Shown here one piece after another: positions 31,854 through 43,382 of a stretch of DNA of 64,000 bases. Each line of letters opens with the position of its first letter. The first letter of the stretch is position 1. The stretch spans positions 276,589,871 through 276,653,870 of the forward strand of contig CM061141.1 of the NCBI GenBank assembly GCA_030789695.1, given 5' to 3'. The DNA comes from Scilla litardierei (lineage: Eukaryota; Streptophyta; Magnoliopsida; Asparagales; Asparagaceae). Below the pieces are notes generated by a model that saw only the letters and a list, made by a program, of their open reading frames with translations, was not told the origin of the DNA and did no database searches. Position numbers and translations under genes: made by a program.

Positions 31854-33930
31854 TGTTAGTTCTTGGGTTCAAGACTAACGTTATTTTGATGATGATCAAT
31901 ACATTTTGTTAGTGTGCTAATCAATCTTATGTTTTAGCCTCAGTTTATCTTAATGATTATAAGTTGATGAGACAAAGCATAATGCTTGGAGGATATTACA
32001 AGGAATATCCTAAAGACCTCCAAGAGTGATGGTGTGGTCAAGCTTGGATGAAGTCATGAAGATCATCTAATGAAGCCAAACCTTGGAGCATGATGATAGA
32101 TGGACATCTTGAGAAGCATTGTCAAAGCTTGAAGCTTGATGAAGGAAAGCTCATCAAGGAGTGCCAAAGCTTGGATATGACGGGGAGCATCAAGGTATCG
32201 TGAGCTTGAAGACTTAGACTCTAGGAGATGCTATATGTAATCCATGTAATTTCTATTACTTGCATTTCTCTTTTTGAGTCTAGGATTATAGTAATGCCTT
32301 GATAGATGGTCATACTCTCATGCATATGCATTTAACCATCTTAGTAAGCCTTAGGATAATCATAGAATCCAAACCAATAGGTTCATCTAGCCCAAAGACT
32401 CAATTAGAGTCTCTGGCTCTCCAATAGTCATTTGATGAATGTTTTATAATTGACTGGGTGATTCTAGTCGCTTGTCGAGCCTTCTACAGTCAACTGTGGT
32501 GCACTGCTCAAGTCAAAATTTTTATTGACTCTTCTTGGGCTTTTCGTATCAGTCGACTGATGTTCAATTTACAGTCGCATGTGTTTCTACAGTCGCCTGT
32601 GAATTGGTCGACAGTCGACTGTGCGCATCTTGCATTTTCTGGGCTTCATCCCAATTTGCAAGACAGTCGACTGATGATGTTTTTACAGTCACATGTATAT
32701 TTATAGTAGCCTGTGAAATGGTCAACAGTAGTCTGAAAGGCGTAAGTGCAAAAATTTCATCTCTCTCTGTTTTACTTCCATCCTCTGCAGCAGTCGACTG
32801 ATGAAAGATATACAGTCGCCTATCTATTTTACAGTCGACTGTACTTTGGTCATCAATCACATGTATGCATACTGGAAGTAAGTTGCATCTTTCTGTTTCA
32901 TTTTCATTACTGTAGCAGTCGCATGATGAAGGATATACAGTCGACTGTCTGTTTTTAGTCGCCTGTGTAGTCTTCTACAGTCGACTGTCCTGACTCAGAT
33001 TATAGCCGTTGGGATTTTTCTAGCCGTTGAACAGTGGACTATCATTTGTTCATCAGTCGACTGCCTAGGCCATAAACTACCAAAATTTATTCGTTGCAGA
33101 TTTCTTCCCTTTGGGGTTTTGGTTAGTTTTATGGGCTCTTCTTGGCTTCCTATATATATGAGATGGCTTAGTTCATTTAGAACTCTTGAAAGGGTTAGGA
33201 AATCATAGAAGATCATTTAACCTCTTCTCTAAGCCACTCCTTCCACACTCCCTCATTAGAGCTTCAATCTTATGCTATAGCATCTAAGCTCTAGGGAATT
33301 TCTCCAAGGGATTTCAATCTCATTCCTTTTCTTGGAGAACATCTTTCTTCTCTTCATTTCATACACTCTAGTGAGAAGTGTTAGGATTCATTCCTAGAAG
33401 AGAGAAAGATCATCAAGTGCAATCAAAGCTAATCTCAAGCACTTGGTCATTCACTTGCATGCCTTCTTCTTCACATTGGTAAGATCATATCAAGGCATAC
33501 GTAAGTGTTGTTTCGTTTTGTTTTTGTTTCAAAACTCTAATTCTCTTTCTGGGAATTAGTTACTCTCTTTGTGAGAGCTACTCTCTTTGTGACAGTTTGG
33601 TTCTTTCTATGTGAAAGAACAAAATCCTCTGTTTAAGAGTAAGGATATCTCTTTGTGGGAATCCTAAATCCTCTGTGTGATGTATCTCTTTGTGGAATTT
33701 GTATTCTCTTCTCTTTATGGGAAATATAGAGAATATTGGTGTGGCTGGACGTACCCATGTTTTTGGGAACCAGGGTAAAATCCTTGTGTTTGCGATTATG
33801 TTATTGAGCACACTCTTTAATTTCTGCTGCTTATTGTGCTTTAATTTTAGTAACTTTTAATTAAGCACTTTGCTTGCCTTTACACTATTCACCCCCCTTT
33901 AGTGTGTGTAGCCCCGCAGGGTCCCTTACA
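31854..33930 (+). repeat. Second LTR of element F
   Basis: Complete, 2077 bp, TGTTAGTTC to CCCTTACA. Palindrome array 32425-33064, TATA box 33151-33158, hairpin array 33536-33725. Confidence 0.92.
32425..33064 (+). repeat. Higher-order palindrome array of F LTR 2
   Basis: Four blocks of four motifs. Starts are 32550/32572/32590/32612, 32664/32686/32704/32726, 32791/32813/32832/32854 and 32916/32938/32956/32978. Steps inside blocks are 22, 18 (19 once), 22. Blocks begin 114, 127 and 125 bp apart. A single copy follows at 33055. Confidence 0.95.
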
Positions 33931-33950
33931 GTTGGTATCAAAGCCTTGGT

Positions 33951-34904
33951 TTGGTCGCTTTTGTAAGCATAACTTCTAAGTCTCAACAACCCCTCTCCCT
34001 TCCTCCCGTCTTTAAAGGCAAGCACTTCTCAAAATGGAGGAAGAACATGTTCCACTGGCTTGATGTGCATGAGGAGTCTGGGTTTATTACCACGGATGCT
34101 CTAGTGTGGAATGCATTGCTCAATGCCATCTCTCCAAAAATTGCAAAGGATGTACGTGATTTAGAGACGACAGATGAGATATGGAATTATCTTGATGAAG
34201 AATATGGTGTAGAGGAATTTTGCGACGATGGGAGCATCATTGATAATGAGGTATCTCGTAACTCTCTCATTCAATGCGGTAATTTTATTGAAAATGATAA
34301 TGCGTTGTTTATGGATTCTCTCAAAGCGAACAAGAACAAGCTTGAGGGAGATGCTCGCACACACACTTCTTTATCATCCAAACATCGTGATGATACACAA
34401 ACCATTGAATTGAATCAAGAAAAGATTGCTCTTGATTCTCATGTGTGCATGTTAAGCAAGGAGAATGACACACTTAAAGCTCGTATTGAGTTTGATCGTG
34501 ATTTTCACAAATCTATGAAAGAGAGTCTGTATGCATCGCATAATGTTAAACTTAATTCTTTGCATACCGAGAAAGATACTTTTCTTTCAAAATTGAGTGC
34601 CTTGAGAGATGAGAATGCTTCTCTCAAACTTCGAATGGAGAAGATGCACTCGGAGTGTGATTATAACATTTTGAGAGATGCGACATTGGCTCTTAAGTCA
34701 AAATGTTGTGAGCTTAGCTTATGTTTATCCAAGAGGGATGACAACATTTCTTCACTTTTGAAGAAATGTGAGCTATTGTCTACTCAGATTGAAAATTTCA
34801 AATTGAGTAAGGACACGGTTTTGGGATCCTCTTCATTGAAGGTGAACAAACCAAGCTCTTCTCTTAGAAGCACCCAAATAAATTTTATGGGGGGAGCATT
34901 CTAA
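33951..34904 (+). CDS. Copia gag-like protein, F copy 2 (N-terminal part)
   Basis: A 317-residue frame opening directly after the primer site; the first codons have no ATG, and the first in-frame Met lies in KNMFHW near 34048. The capsid-like part is residues 18-95 (FKGKHFSKWRKN, LVWNALLNAISPKIAK, TTDEIWNYLDEEYG). A coiled coil of about 190 residues follows (LNQEKIALDSH, LSKEN, LRDENASLKLRMEK). A frameshift at about 34890 separates it from the C-terminal piece at 34978-35430, which continues the same protein in copy 1. Likely forms the particle shell; no enzyme domains are present. Confidence 0.8.
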   Translation: MVAFVSITSKSQQPLSLPPVFKGKHFSKWRKNMFHWLDVHEESGFITTDALVWNALLNAISPKIAKDVRDLETTDEIWNYLDEEYGVEEFCDDGSIIDNEVSRNSLIQCGNFIENDNALFMDSLKANKNKLEGDARTHTSLSSKHRDDTQTIELNQEKIALDSHVCMLSKENDTLKARIEFDRDFHKSMKESLYASHNVKLNSLHTEKDTFLSKLSALRDENASLKLRMEKMHSECDYNILRDATLALKSKCCELSLCLSKRDDNISSLLKKCELLSTQIENFKLSKDTVLGSSSLKVNKPSSSLRSTQINFMGGAF

Positions 34905-34977
34905 TGAGAAAGTCACATCCAACTCTTTTGGCCTAAAATCAACAATTATTTCTAAGCCAAAGAGAAATCATGCATTT

Positions 34978-35430
34978 TTGTATTCCGGTCTTGCATATAT
35001 TAAGAAGCCTATTCAAAAACATGTTGATATGAATGCTTCTTCTTTGAATGCTATGCATGATGTTTCTACTCATAGGAAATCTTATTATTGCTTGCACGCT
35101 AGAATTGATGATAAATCTTTGCATGCTTCACTTGCTCCTATGCATGGTAGAATTGCTTGTGTGAATGATTCTAATGCTAAATTGCATGTTTCACACACGG
35201 GGCATGCCAATGTTTATGTTCCACCTCATAAGCGTGCACACTCACCTCCTACTCATGCCTTAACCAAACATCTTCCTAAGTATCCCAAATCACTTTCTTT
35301 ATGGATTCTTAAGAATGTTTCTAGGCTTGATATGAATGCATATATAAAATCATATGTTCGTCATGTTATATTTTCATATGACTATATTCGGAAACCAAAC
35401 TCCACTTTTGTTTGGTTTCCAACTTGCTAG
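34978..35430 (+). pseudogene. C-terminal part of the F copy 2 gag-like protein
   Basis: Runs from YSGLAYIKKPIQKHVD to FVWFPTC, equivalent to residues after the frameshift. The stop at 35428-35430 is shared with copy 1 (31358-31360), so the family's protein ends here. A third, partial copy lies at 57503-57853. Confidence 0.75.
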
Positions 35431-35533
35431 CTCACTCACATTGTTATTCATTGCTTGGGTACTATGCTTGTATGTTTACATTTTGTATCCACATTTTTGT
35501 GAGTGTGTCCATTACTCCCATGTTTGCATGTTT

Positions 35534-37434
35534 TGTAATGACCCGCTTCCCTAAAATGGAGGCGATGCGTGAGAAGTCCGCTCAGACTTGGAGCTGTGAG
35601 GCCCCAGTCTGTAAAGCATCTGGAAAAACCAAGTATATGTCCTTGCAATGCGTAGCAGAACAACAATAATAATAAAGAAAGGAGACAGATAAAATTATTT
35701 CAATCTCAAAAGGTCCATAATAAATTTCAACATCACAGAAAAGACACCAGGCTAAAAGAAAAGAGTCTAAAATGCCCCAGCATGGCCAACAAAAGTGAAA
35801 GTACAGAAGAGGAAAGGTGATACGCACCGACAACCTAACAATAGACTAAGCAAAAAGTAACGACGAAGGAAAACTCTACGACTGGTCGCCGGTGTCCTCG
35901 TACTCCACGTCAACAGTGGACCCAGGCTCAATCTCGACAAACTCCTCGTCCTCAGCAACAGACTCTGGCTCAGCAACTAACATCTGACACCCAAAGAGAC
36001 GAGGGCGCATGTCAGCAAAGTCTACAAATACTTTATGCAAGGAAACTAAAAGGAAAGTAAAACAACCTAGCAGTCCTAAAAATGTGCGATGACATGGCAT
36101 TTAAAGTATGGATGCAACAATTAAATAGATGCGATAAATTTGACATGGCAGCAAGTTTAACAAGGCACAAGTACATCATGGCATGGGTAGAAAAGCTACT
36201 AAACAATCACATGGATTTCACAAGTCAAGTAAACACGTCGTGCTCAGAGATTATGCCTTTTGGTTGGAGTGACTGTACGGGCCAACTCCTAAGCTCAAGT
36301 GATCGCTTATCCCTACCCCTCCACGTGTATCGAACATTGGCTTTTGACCAACACATGTAGCCCGCTTCTGGATCACGAGCCAGGAAGTGTATTTGGCATA
36401 GGGTTGTGCCTGCAACGCAGGTGCCTAGCCTGAACAAGGAAGTACGTAGCGTGTGCTACAAATGCAACATTCAAGCATGGATGACATGGCATGGCAAGTT
36501 ATAGTTTAAGTGCGTACAGGTAAGGAATTTAAACGTGACAGGCGGAGTACGAGTAAATAGGATGCAGTTACGAAATTTAAACGTGACAGGCAGAAATGCA
36601 TGAATGACATGGCAGGGTGACAGATCTAGCTTCGTTGTCAAACTAGATCTTAAAATTGCGTCTAGGCGAGTATCATTTCGTCGCCTAGTCTCTTTTACGC
36701 CTAAAATAAGAAATGGCCTAAAGCACGGCCTAAACAAGGAACTGGCAAGTTTCACTTTCCTGAAATACCTACTGGTATCACAATTCTCAATGTCCAATCA
36801 TAGATTCACAATGTCCAGAGCTCCCACGCTCAGTCCAACAATCAGCCTACAGTCCCGTATTATTAAGTTGGATTAGTGAGTTACAGAGAAGAAATTACCA
36901 GTTTTAGTTGTTTAACAAGCAATTGGTGATTTCCTACGGGGCAGATCTTACCTCAACACGACGCGAGAGCTACTCTGACGTCGGGTAGCGACGTCAGGGG
37001 TTGAATTCCGGTTTCGAGAACGGTACGGAACGACGGTTTCTCTGACAATAAAATACGCGCACGAATAAGTTTGTGACGACGGCTAGAATAATTTGACAAG
37101 TCATAAAACGTCTAGTGACCCAATTTTAATTAAGTTTTCTAACCTACGATGGATGTCATAACAATAATAATGAACGTTAAATAGCTAACACGTTAATTAC
37201 GTTAACTAACATGTTATCCACATCAACTGCTAGTACGGAAATATACAACAATTATTAAGCGACCTAGTGTACCATGTTAACTAGAAAATGGTGTACATAA
37301 ATTATCAAGTTAACAACATTACTAATGTTACTAGCATGCGATCACCCTTCATTAAGCTACTAACTAGTTAACTAGGTTAACTTACTAATACATATAACTT
37401 ATCACACTGATAATCAAAGTGTTCCAAGGATTGG
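35534..37434 (-). repeat. Element C left LTR, first part
   Basis: Begins TGTAATGACCCGC; the right LTR has TGTCACGACCCGC. Aligns throughout with 53935-55834. Interrupted after ATTGG by element D. ORFs inside do not resemble proteins. Confidence 0.9.
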
Positions 37435-37730
37435 TGATCACTCCATATTTTACACCTTCTTTCTGCATGTTTGCATGCCATTTTGATCGCTCGTATCGCG
37501 TTTTTTCACAATTATTCGACAATATTGCGATGCTTTTCACGATTTCTTGTTTTTGTCGAATTTCAGGAGATTTGGAGCGATTTGGAGTGATTCTGATATG
37601 CGTCCACTCTGGAGTGTCACCCGTGACTCTTTTGAGGGGAATTCTGTGATTGTAGAGGAGTGGAAGAAGAAAGAACGTCGTAGGTGCGACGAGGAAGCAA
37701 AAATACGAAGATTGGGCATTTTCAGCATGC

Positions 37731-38077
37731 CACTCGGCCGAGTGAAGGAGTTACTCGGTCGACCATCGACAGCCCGCTCGGCCGGCCAGATCGGACACAC
37801 AGCAGATTGAATATCAGCATGCACTCGGCCGAGCATCGCCAGCCCACTCGACCGAGCATGGAGACACCACTCGCCCGAGTGGCATCACAACGACGACAAG
37901 CAAAAATCCCAGACTTACTGTAATCCGTCAGTCAGCTCATGAGTTCTGACTCGGCCGAACGAAGAAATCACATCGACCGAGTGGAGAAAGTCACTCGGCC
38001 GAGTGACTCCCGAAGAGACGACCCCCAAAAGTCCGAAGTTACTGGAATCCGTCAGGGTTTGTCTCTCGGCCGAGTGA
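37731..38077 (+). repeat. U3 palindrome array of D 5' LTR, word CACTCGGCCGAGTG
   Basis: Perfect 14-base palindromes and variants in runs with steps of 21-23 bp. The array ends about 85 bp before TATTTAA. It has one unit fewer than the 3' LTR. Confidence 0.92.
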
Positions 38078-38160
38078 GCCGCACTGCCTGTAGCGTAAAG
38101 TGCGATTTTCAAGCTGCGCAGAGGCAATTTGTCACAGTTTTTTTGGGCGATTTTGGGAGG

Positions 38161-38167
38161 TATTTAA
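38161..38167 (+). promoter_or_regulatory. TATA-like box of D 5' LTR
   Basis: TATTTAA; the same box is at 48120-48126 in the 3' LTR and 59766-59772 in element G. Confidence 0.6.
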
Positions 38168-38563
38168 CCCCAGTTTTTAACCTAGTTTAGAGAGCCTTTT
38201 TCAGAACTTTTTGCAGCCTTTTTTAGATTACTTTTTAGGAGATTAGATTAAGCTTTTTGGAGAGAGATAAAAAGTTCTATTTTGTTGGATGCTATTGAAT
38301 CTTCATTGGTTTGTCTCTCTCTCTATCAAAAACCGCATTTTTATTGATATATTGACTATTGTAATGAATTCTATTGTTTTTATTATTGAATTTCTATTGA
38401 ATTGTATTATGAATTGTGAGTAGTTTTCTCGTCTTAGGGCGTATGGATGAACCCTACGAACCCTATTTCTAATTTGTGATGTATTGGTGAAATTCTTGCT
38501 GGAATTGATTAGGGTTAGTTTGGGATTGATTTAATACGGATAGCTAGGGATTCATACCGATTG

Positions 38564-38850
38564 GGATTTGCAAGAGATTGGATCCTAACTCGATAGGAAG
38601 CCCTAGAAATTCGAATTGGGTTACAATTGGGTTTCTCTGGAATCGGTTTGCAAGAGATTAGACAGAAACTAGGGTTTTCGATTGCAATTCTATACCAATA
38701 CCCGTTTGCAAGAGATTGGATGGGTAGGAACTATCCCAACCTAGGTCGTAGATTGAGCTTGCACGAGAGTGGGCTCGAGATACGATTGAACGATGATGTT
38801 GTTCTTCACGCTAGCTTGCCTAGGTTAGGGTTTGCAGAGATTGGACCCTA
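38564..38850 (+). repeat. Five GAGA-loop hairpins in the D leader
   Basis: Units centred on TTTGCAAGAGATTGGA: HP1 GGAT/ATCC at 38564, HP2 TCGG/(CCGA, here CAGA) at 38643, HP3 TACCCG/TGGGTA at 38699-38726, HP4 GAGC/GCTC at 38755, HP5 TAGGG/CCCTA at 38826-38850. Inside each, CAA/TTG closes GAGA, a GNRA tetraloop. HP4 has CAC/GTG instead. A sixth, CGC-GAGA-GCG, follows near 38878. Confidence 0.85.
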
Positions 38851-39267
38851 CCCTAGGTTTCCTATAAACCGGCAATAGCGCGAGAGCGTGAGCTTGGTTC
38901 TACATTTAGTTACAACTAGTTCACCTGAATTTCAAGTCTAGCAATTGTGAAACCCACGAATCACAATGACGAGATACGGTTTGTAGCGGGGATTCCCTAC
39001 CCCTAGGCGTCTTTATTAATTTGATATTTTCTTTATACAATTGAACGACTGTGACCACTTTATTGCGAATATTTCTCGACTGTTCTTATAGCCAGGTGGA
39101 TTGAAGAGGACACCGTCATTTGCCCTCCTCGTGTTCGATACCCGCTCGCCGCTACACCGTGCGCTTGCAGTAAGACTACAATCGCTCTCCGGGTGTGTAT
39201 CCGGGGCCGACCAAGTCTTTGACTAGGTTGTGCTCTTGGGTTGCGTTTCTCGGGGCTGATCAAGTTT

Positions 39268-39286
39268 TTGGCACCGTTGCCGGGGA
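39268..39286 (+). promoter_or_regulatory. Primer binding site of element D
   Basis: TTGGCACCGTTGCCGGGGA, one change from the A/G site, 5 bases after the LTR. Confidence 0.9.
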
Positions 39287-39402
39287 GGCGATAGTGTTTG
39301 ATTCTACCTACCTAGATATTTTTCTTTTTGTTTTATCATTTCTATTTTTATTTTAACCTTCCTTTGTGCTAACTATTTCTTTGAAACTCTGTTTATCCTT
39401 GC

Positions 39403-42164
39403 ATGTACACAAGATCCACAGCGGACCCCGAAGAAATACTATACGATCCGGAGATCGAACGTACATTGAGGAGGATCAGAGCGGAGAGGAGGCTCGATGC
39501 GGAAGGGAATTTTTATGACCCATCCTGAGACACCGGAGGAGCTAGCCGCACGAATGGCGAGGATTATTTCCATTAGAGATAGGCTTCGGCCTAAGACTTC
39601 CTTCACGACCTCGTCCATAGCTATGCCGGAGTTGGCGGCAGACAAAAATTTCGAGCTGAAGACTGGATTGATAGTGTTGATGCAACAAGACCCGTTTCAT
39701 GGGAATGCACATGAGAATCCGCATTACCACATCCAACTTTTCTTGTCCAAGTGCGCCACTTTCCAAATGCCGGGCGTCTCCGTTGATGCTATCAGACTGT
39801 GCCTCTTCCCCTTCACACTCAAGGACAAAGCCTTATATTGGTTGAGGATGCAGGCTGAAGGAATCTTCACCACTTGGGATGAATTTGCGAGTGCCTTCGT
39901 CGACAAATTTTACCGCCCTCCAAGACGGTGAAGATAAGAAGTGCTCTCATGTCCTTCAAGCAAGGACCACAGGAGACCCTCTATGAGGCGTGGGAGCACT
40001 TCAAGGACTTGCAACATCAATGCCCTCATCACAGCATAGAGGATTGGGAGCTTGTCCACAGTTTCTACAATGGACTCCAACCGGGCACAAAACAGATTAT
40101 TGATGCTACCGCCAACGGAGCCATTTTATCAAAGACCCTCGATGAAGCTATGGCCTTGCTAGAGGAGATGGCCTCCAACAACCAACAGTGGGAGGACGAG
40201 GGAGGACATTCTTCGTCCTCCTTAAAGCCCACGAGTATTTATGAGGCCAAGGCCGTAGCGGAGCTTGCTAGCAAATTTGACTCTCTCCACAAGGTAGTGG
40301 AGAGATTGGAGAAATACATTACCGAGCCGCATGTAGCTCCTTCTACATCCGCACCGACAAACCATATGAGTGATTGGCAAGACCAATCCCAAGCCATGTA
40401 TGTAGGAGGAGAGCATGGGGAAGGAGCTTTGGGGCAAATTCAGTATGTTGTGGGGAATTCCGGATATTGGGCCTACCCAGCCGCTAAAAACCATCCGGGT
40501 TTTTCATATGCTAATAATGATGGTGCCTTGAACCCCCGCCACAACAACCTCCTCAAGCTCGGGCTCCACCACCACAACTGAATTATTAACCAAGGGGGCC
40601 ACCGCAACAAAACTTCCCACCTAGGCAACAAGTGGGACCTTATAGGCCACCCGGGTATAATCAAGGTTGGAGAAATCCCAACCCTCCGCAAGCTCAACCA
40701 CATTCGAATTTTGAAGCTAGGGTGGAGGAGTTTATGGTGGAGGAGAGAAAGATTAACGCCACGTTGAAGGCAGGTCAAGATTCACTTACCACCGTCGTCG
40801 CTCAAATTGGGGAGCAACTTGCGTTGCTCAATAGAAACAACCAACAATTGCCGGCTCAACCCGAGCCAAATCCACGGGGCAACACCGGCCATATCAATGC
40901 GGTGGTTGCGGTTACGACAAGAGGTAGGAAGGATACCACTCCCGTCATGACTCAAGCCAAGGAACCTGTAGTGGAAATTCTAGAAGAGAGCGAGCTGGCA
41001 ATTGAGGTGGAAAAAGAGAAGGAGCCGCAAGAAGGAGCAAAATCTAGAGTGGAGGAACCTATTGATGAGCACCGATTCATGCCACCGGTGCCTTTCCCTT
41101 AACGGCTAGCTAGAGCCAAGATCGAGAAGAGGCTAGCCAAGTTCGTCGAATACTTGAGAGGGGTGAGCCTCAATATTCCTTTCCTTGATGCCATAGTGGA
41201 AATCCCATCCTACGCGAAGTTCTTAAAGGACTTGATTATGGGAAGAAAAAGGAAAGAGAAGATCATGCTCGCAGAACAAGGAACTTGGTTCACTAGAAAA
41301 GAAAAGGAGCCCGCCAAATTTAAAGATCCCGGGAGTTTCTGGATTCCTTGCACACTAGGAGACGTCCCATTACAAAAAGCATTGGTTGATTTGGGCGCTA
41401 GTGTGAGCCTCATGCCTCTCACCATGTTCCGGAAGTTGAACACCGGCACCGATTTAAAGCCGACCGACATGAGGATTCAACTTGCGGACGGCCGGATTAC
41501 AAGGCCGGTTGGGATCGCGGAGAACATCCCACTCCAAGTTCCGGGAGGCATATACTTGCCTTGTGATTTTGTGATAATGGATATCAAGGAAGAGGGTGAC
41601 ACATCGCTCATACTTAGACGCCCATTCCTCGCCACCGCTGGTGTGATCGTCGATGTGTGGGAAGGGACTCTTACCTTGAACGTTGGCCACATTGAAGTAG
41701 AGCTCCATATAACAAAGGCTATGAAGCACATTTCGTATTATGAGGAGCTAGATTATGTGGACCTCCTCGACGAGGTTATAGAAGAGGCTATCCACTACTC
41801 CATCGGTGCACTCCACGATGATGGCTTTGAAGAAAGCCCATATTTGAGCGAAGAAGAGACGTTGGAGGACTCTCCCAATAGCTCCACGGCAAATAATGAT
41901 GGCGACGCTGAAGTCGTGAGAATACGAGAGCTTTGCAAGCTCTCGACGTCGAAGAACCCGAAGAAAGCTCCACCGATTCGAAGATCGGTGTCACCGGCGA
42001 AGTCAAGGACCGGAACAAGCTCAAGATTGGGGGAGCCATCCCCCAACATTTCTCATGATGAAGGGGTGCTGAGGAAGGTCACACACTCCCACGATCCAAA
42101 TCCGAGCGGTCTTCCCGGCAAATTCGACGGGTGCATCTCATATGCACCCAACATCTCGCGCTAA
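39403..42164 (+). pseudogene. Gag-protease of element D with frameshifts
   Basis: ATG at 39403 (MYTRSTADPEEILYDPEIER). The frame moves at about 39500, again at about 39928, again near 40600, and a TAA at 41100-41102 interrupts the last frame. The gag core lies at about 39640-40140 (LKDKALYWLRMQ, TTWDEFASAFVDKFYRP, EAWEHFKDLQHQCPHH). A Pro/Gln/Asn-rich linker and a coil (QIGEQLALLNRNNQQLP) follow. The retropepsin-like protease spans about 41320-41720 with VDLGASVSLMP near 41388. The product ends YAPNISR at 42164 without entering RT. The breaks prevent expression of one chain from this copy unless frameshifting occurs. Structural and processing roles follow from the families. Confidence 0.9.
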
Positions 42165-42200
42165 ATTGAAAATCCAAAAGGGTCAAGCTCAAGACCTTAA

Positions 42201-42228
42201 ACGAGCGCTTGTCAGGAGGCAACCCGAC
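42201..42228 (+). other. Conserved post-protease block of D
   Basis: ACGAGCGCTTGTCAGGAGGC followed by AACCCGAC, matching E1 at 20477-20504. Confidence 0.75.
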
Positions 42229-42495
42229 GTTTTTGCATTATTTTTATTTGATTTTCATTTTTTTTAGACTTTTGTTAGTTTTTAGAGTCTTTTTGCCCAT
42301 AAAAATCGTGACAACTGGTCCTATTTTTCATGACAGGAGAAGGAAAGAAGGAGATCAATCATAAGAGGAAGGTAGAGGCAAGGAAGAGCGCTCCAGGAAT
42401 GCGTTCAGGCCTTTGGAGGAGGAAGAAACCAACTGGAGGAAGAAAAAAACAGAGAGTGGAGCGAAAACGGAGCCCCGAAGCAGAAAACAGCATGT

Positions 42496-42837
42496 CACTC
42501 GGCCGAGTATCATATGCGACTCGGCCGAGCAAAGGACCCCATTCGGCCGAGTGGGGCACCAACCAGGGAAGTCTACGGAACCAACTCTCTGTCTTTTTTG
42601 TGCATTTCAGTATTAATCGCCACTCCGCCGAGTGGAGAAATCCCATCGGCCGAGTGAAACAGATACCCTCCCAACCTAAGAATTGCCGAGTGGCAGTGCC
42701 ACTCGGCCGAAGGAGTTTTCTCCCTTCGGCCGAGTGAACAAATGCCACTCGGCTAAGTCGCAAGTGGGAACGAGTTTTTTTCGAAAATTATTTTCGTTTA
42801 CACACTCGGCCGAGTGACATTGTCACTCGGCCGGGTT
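42496..42837 (+). repeat. Internal palindrome array of element D
   Basis: The same CACTCGGCCGAGTG word as the LTRs, but in unique internal DNA between protease and the second ORF. The last pair (42803-42837) is 21 bp apart. Confidence 0.93.
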
Positions 42838-42846
42838 GTAACAATT

Positions 42847-42855
42847 TATATATAA
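42847..42855 (+). promoter_or_regulatory. Putative internal TATA box of element D
   Basis: TATATATAA begins about 10 bp after the last palindrome. A C-rich, leader-like stretch follows (42885-43080), then a splice-acceptor-like TTTGATTTGCAG ending at 43216, then the ORF at 43383. Confidence 0.6.
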
Positions 42856-43382
42856 GGTCGGGAGCGGGCGCGATTTACTAAAACCCCAAAATCCTTTCGT
42901 TTTTCGACCGAGTTTCGCACCGCTTCATATCCCTCGCCCGCTGCGACATCCTCCACGCCTGAATCACCCCCGACCGACCCGCGACCGACCTCGGCCTCCC
43001 CACTCCGACCTCCGGCGACCGCTCCCACCGCCGGCGCCGCCTCGGTTTTCCCCCTATCACCTCGGTTTGCCCTGAAATCCTATTTTCTCCTTGTTTCTCT
43101 CGATCCATAGACCCGTTGAGCCCAAAAATCAAATTAATTCTTTTATCTATCTATTATACCCCATCTCCCCCATGTATTTCGAATATTATCCGCTGATATC
43201 GTTGTTTGATTTGCAGGCTATCTTGGGGGAGCTTTGGGGGAGCTTCTGGACGCATTTTTAGCTTCGCGGCGGAGGCGTCTCTTCGCACGCACCTATTGCT
43301 CTCGTGGCGTGTACAGGTATACTCATTCCATTTTTTTAGCACGACGCATATTATTCTAGTTGGGTGAGCACTCGCGACACAC

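Larger units (their letters stand above)
37435..39262 (+). repeat. 5' LTR of element D
   Basis: 1828 bp, TGATCACTCC to GGGGCTGATCA. Palindrome array 37731-38077, TATTTAA at 38161, GAGA-loop hairpin array 38564-38850. Confidence 0.93.
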
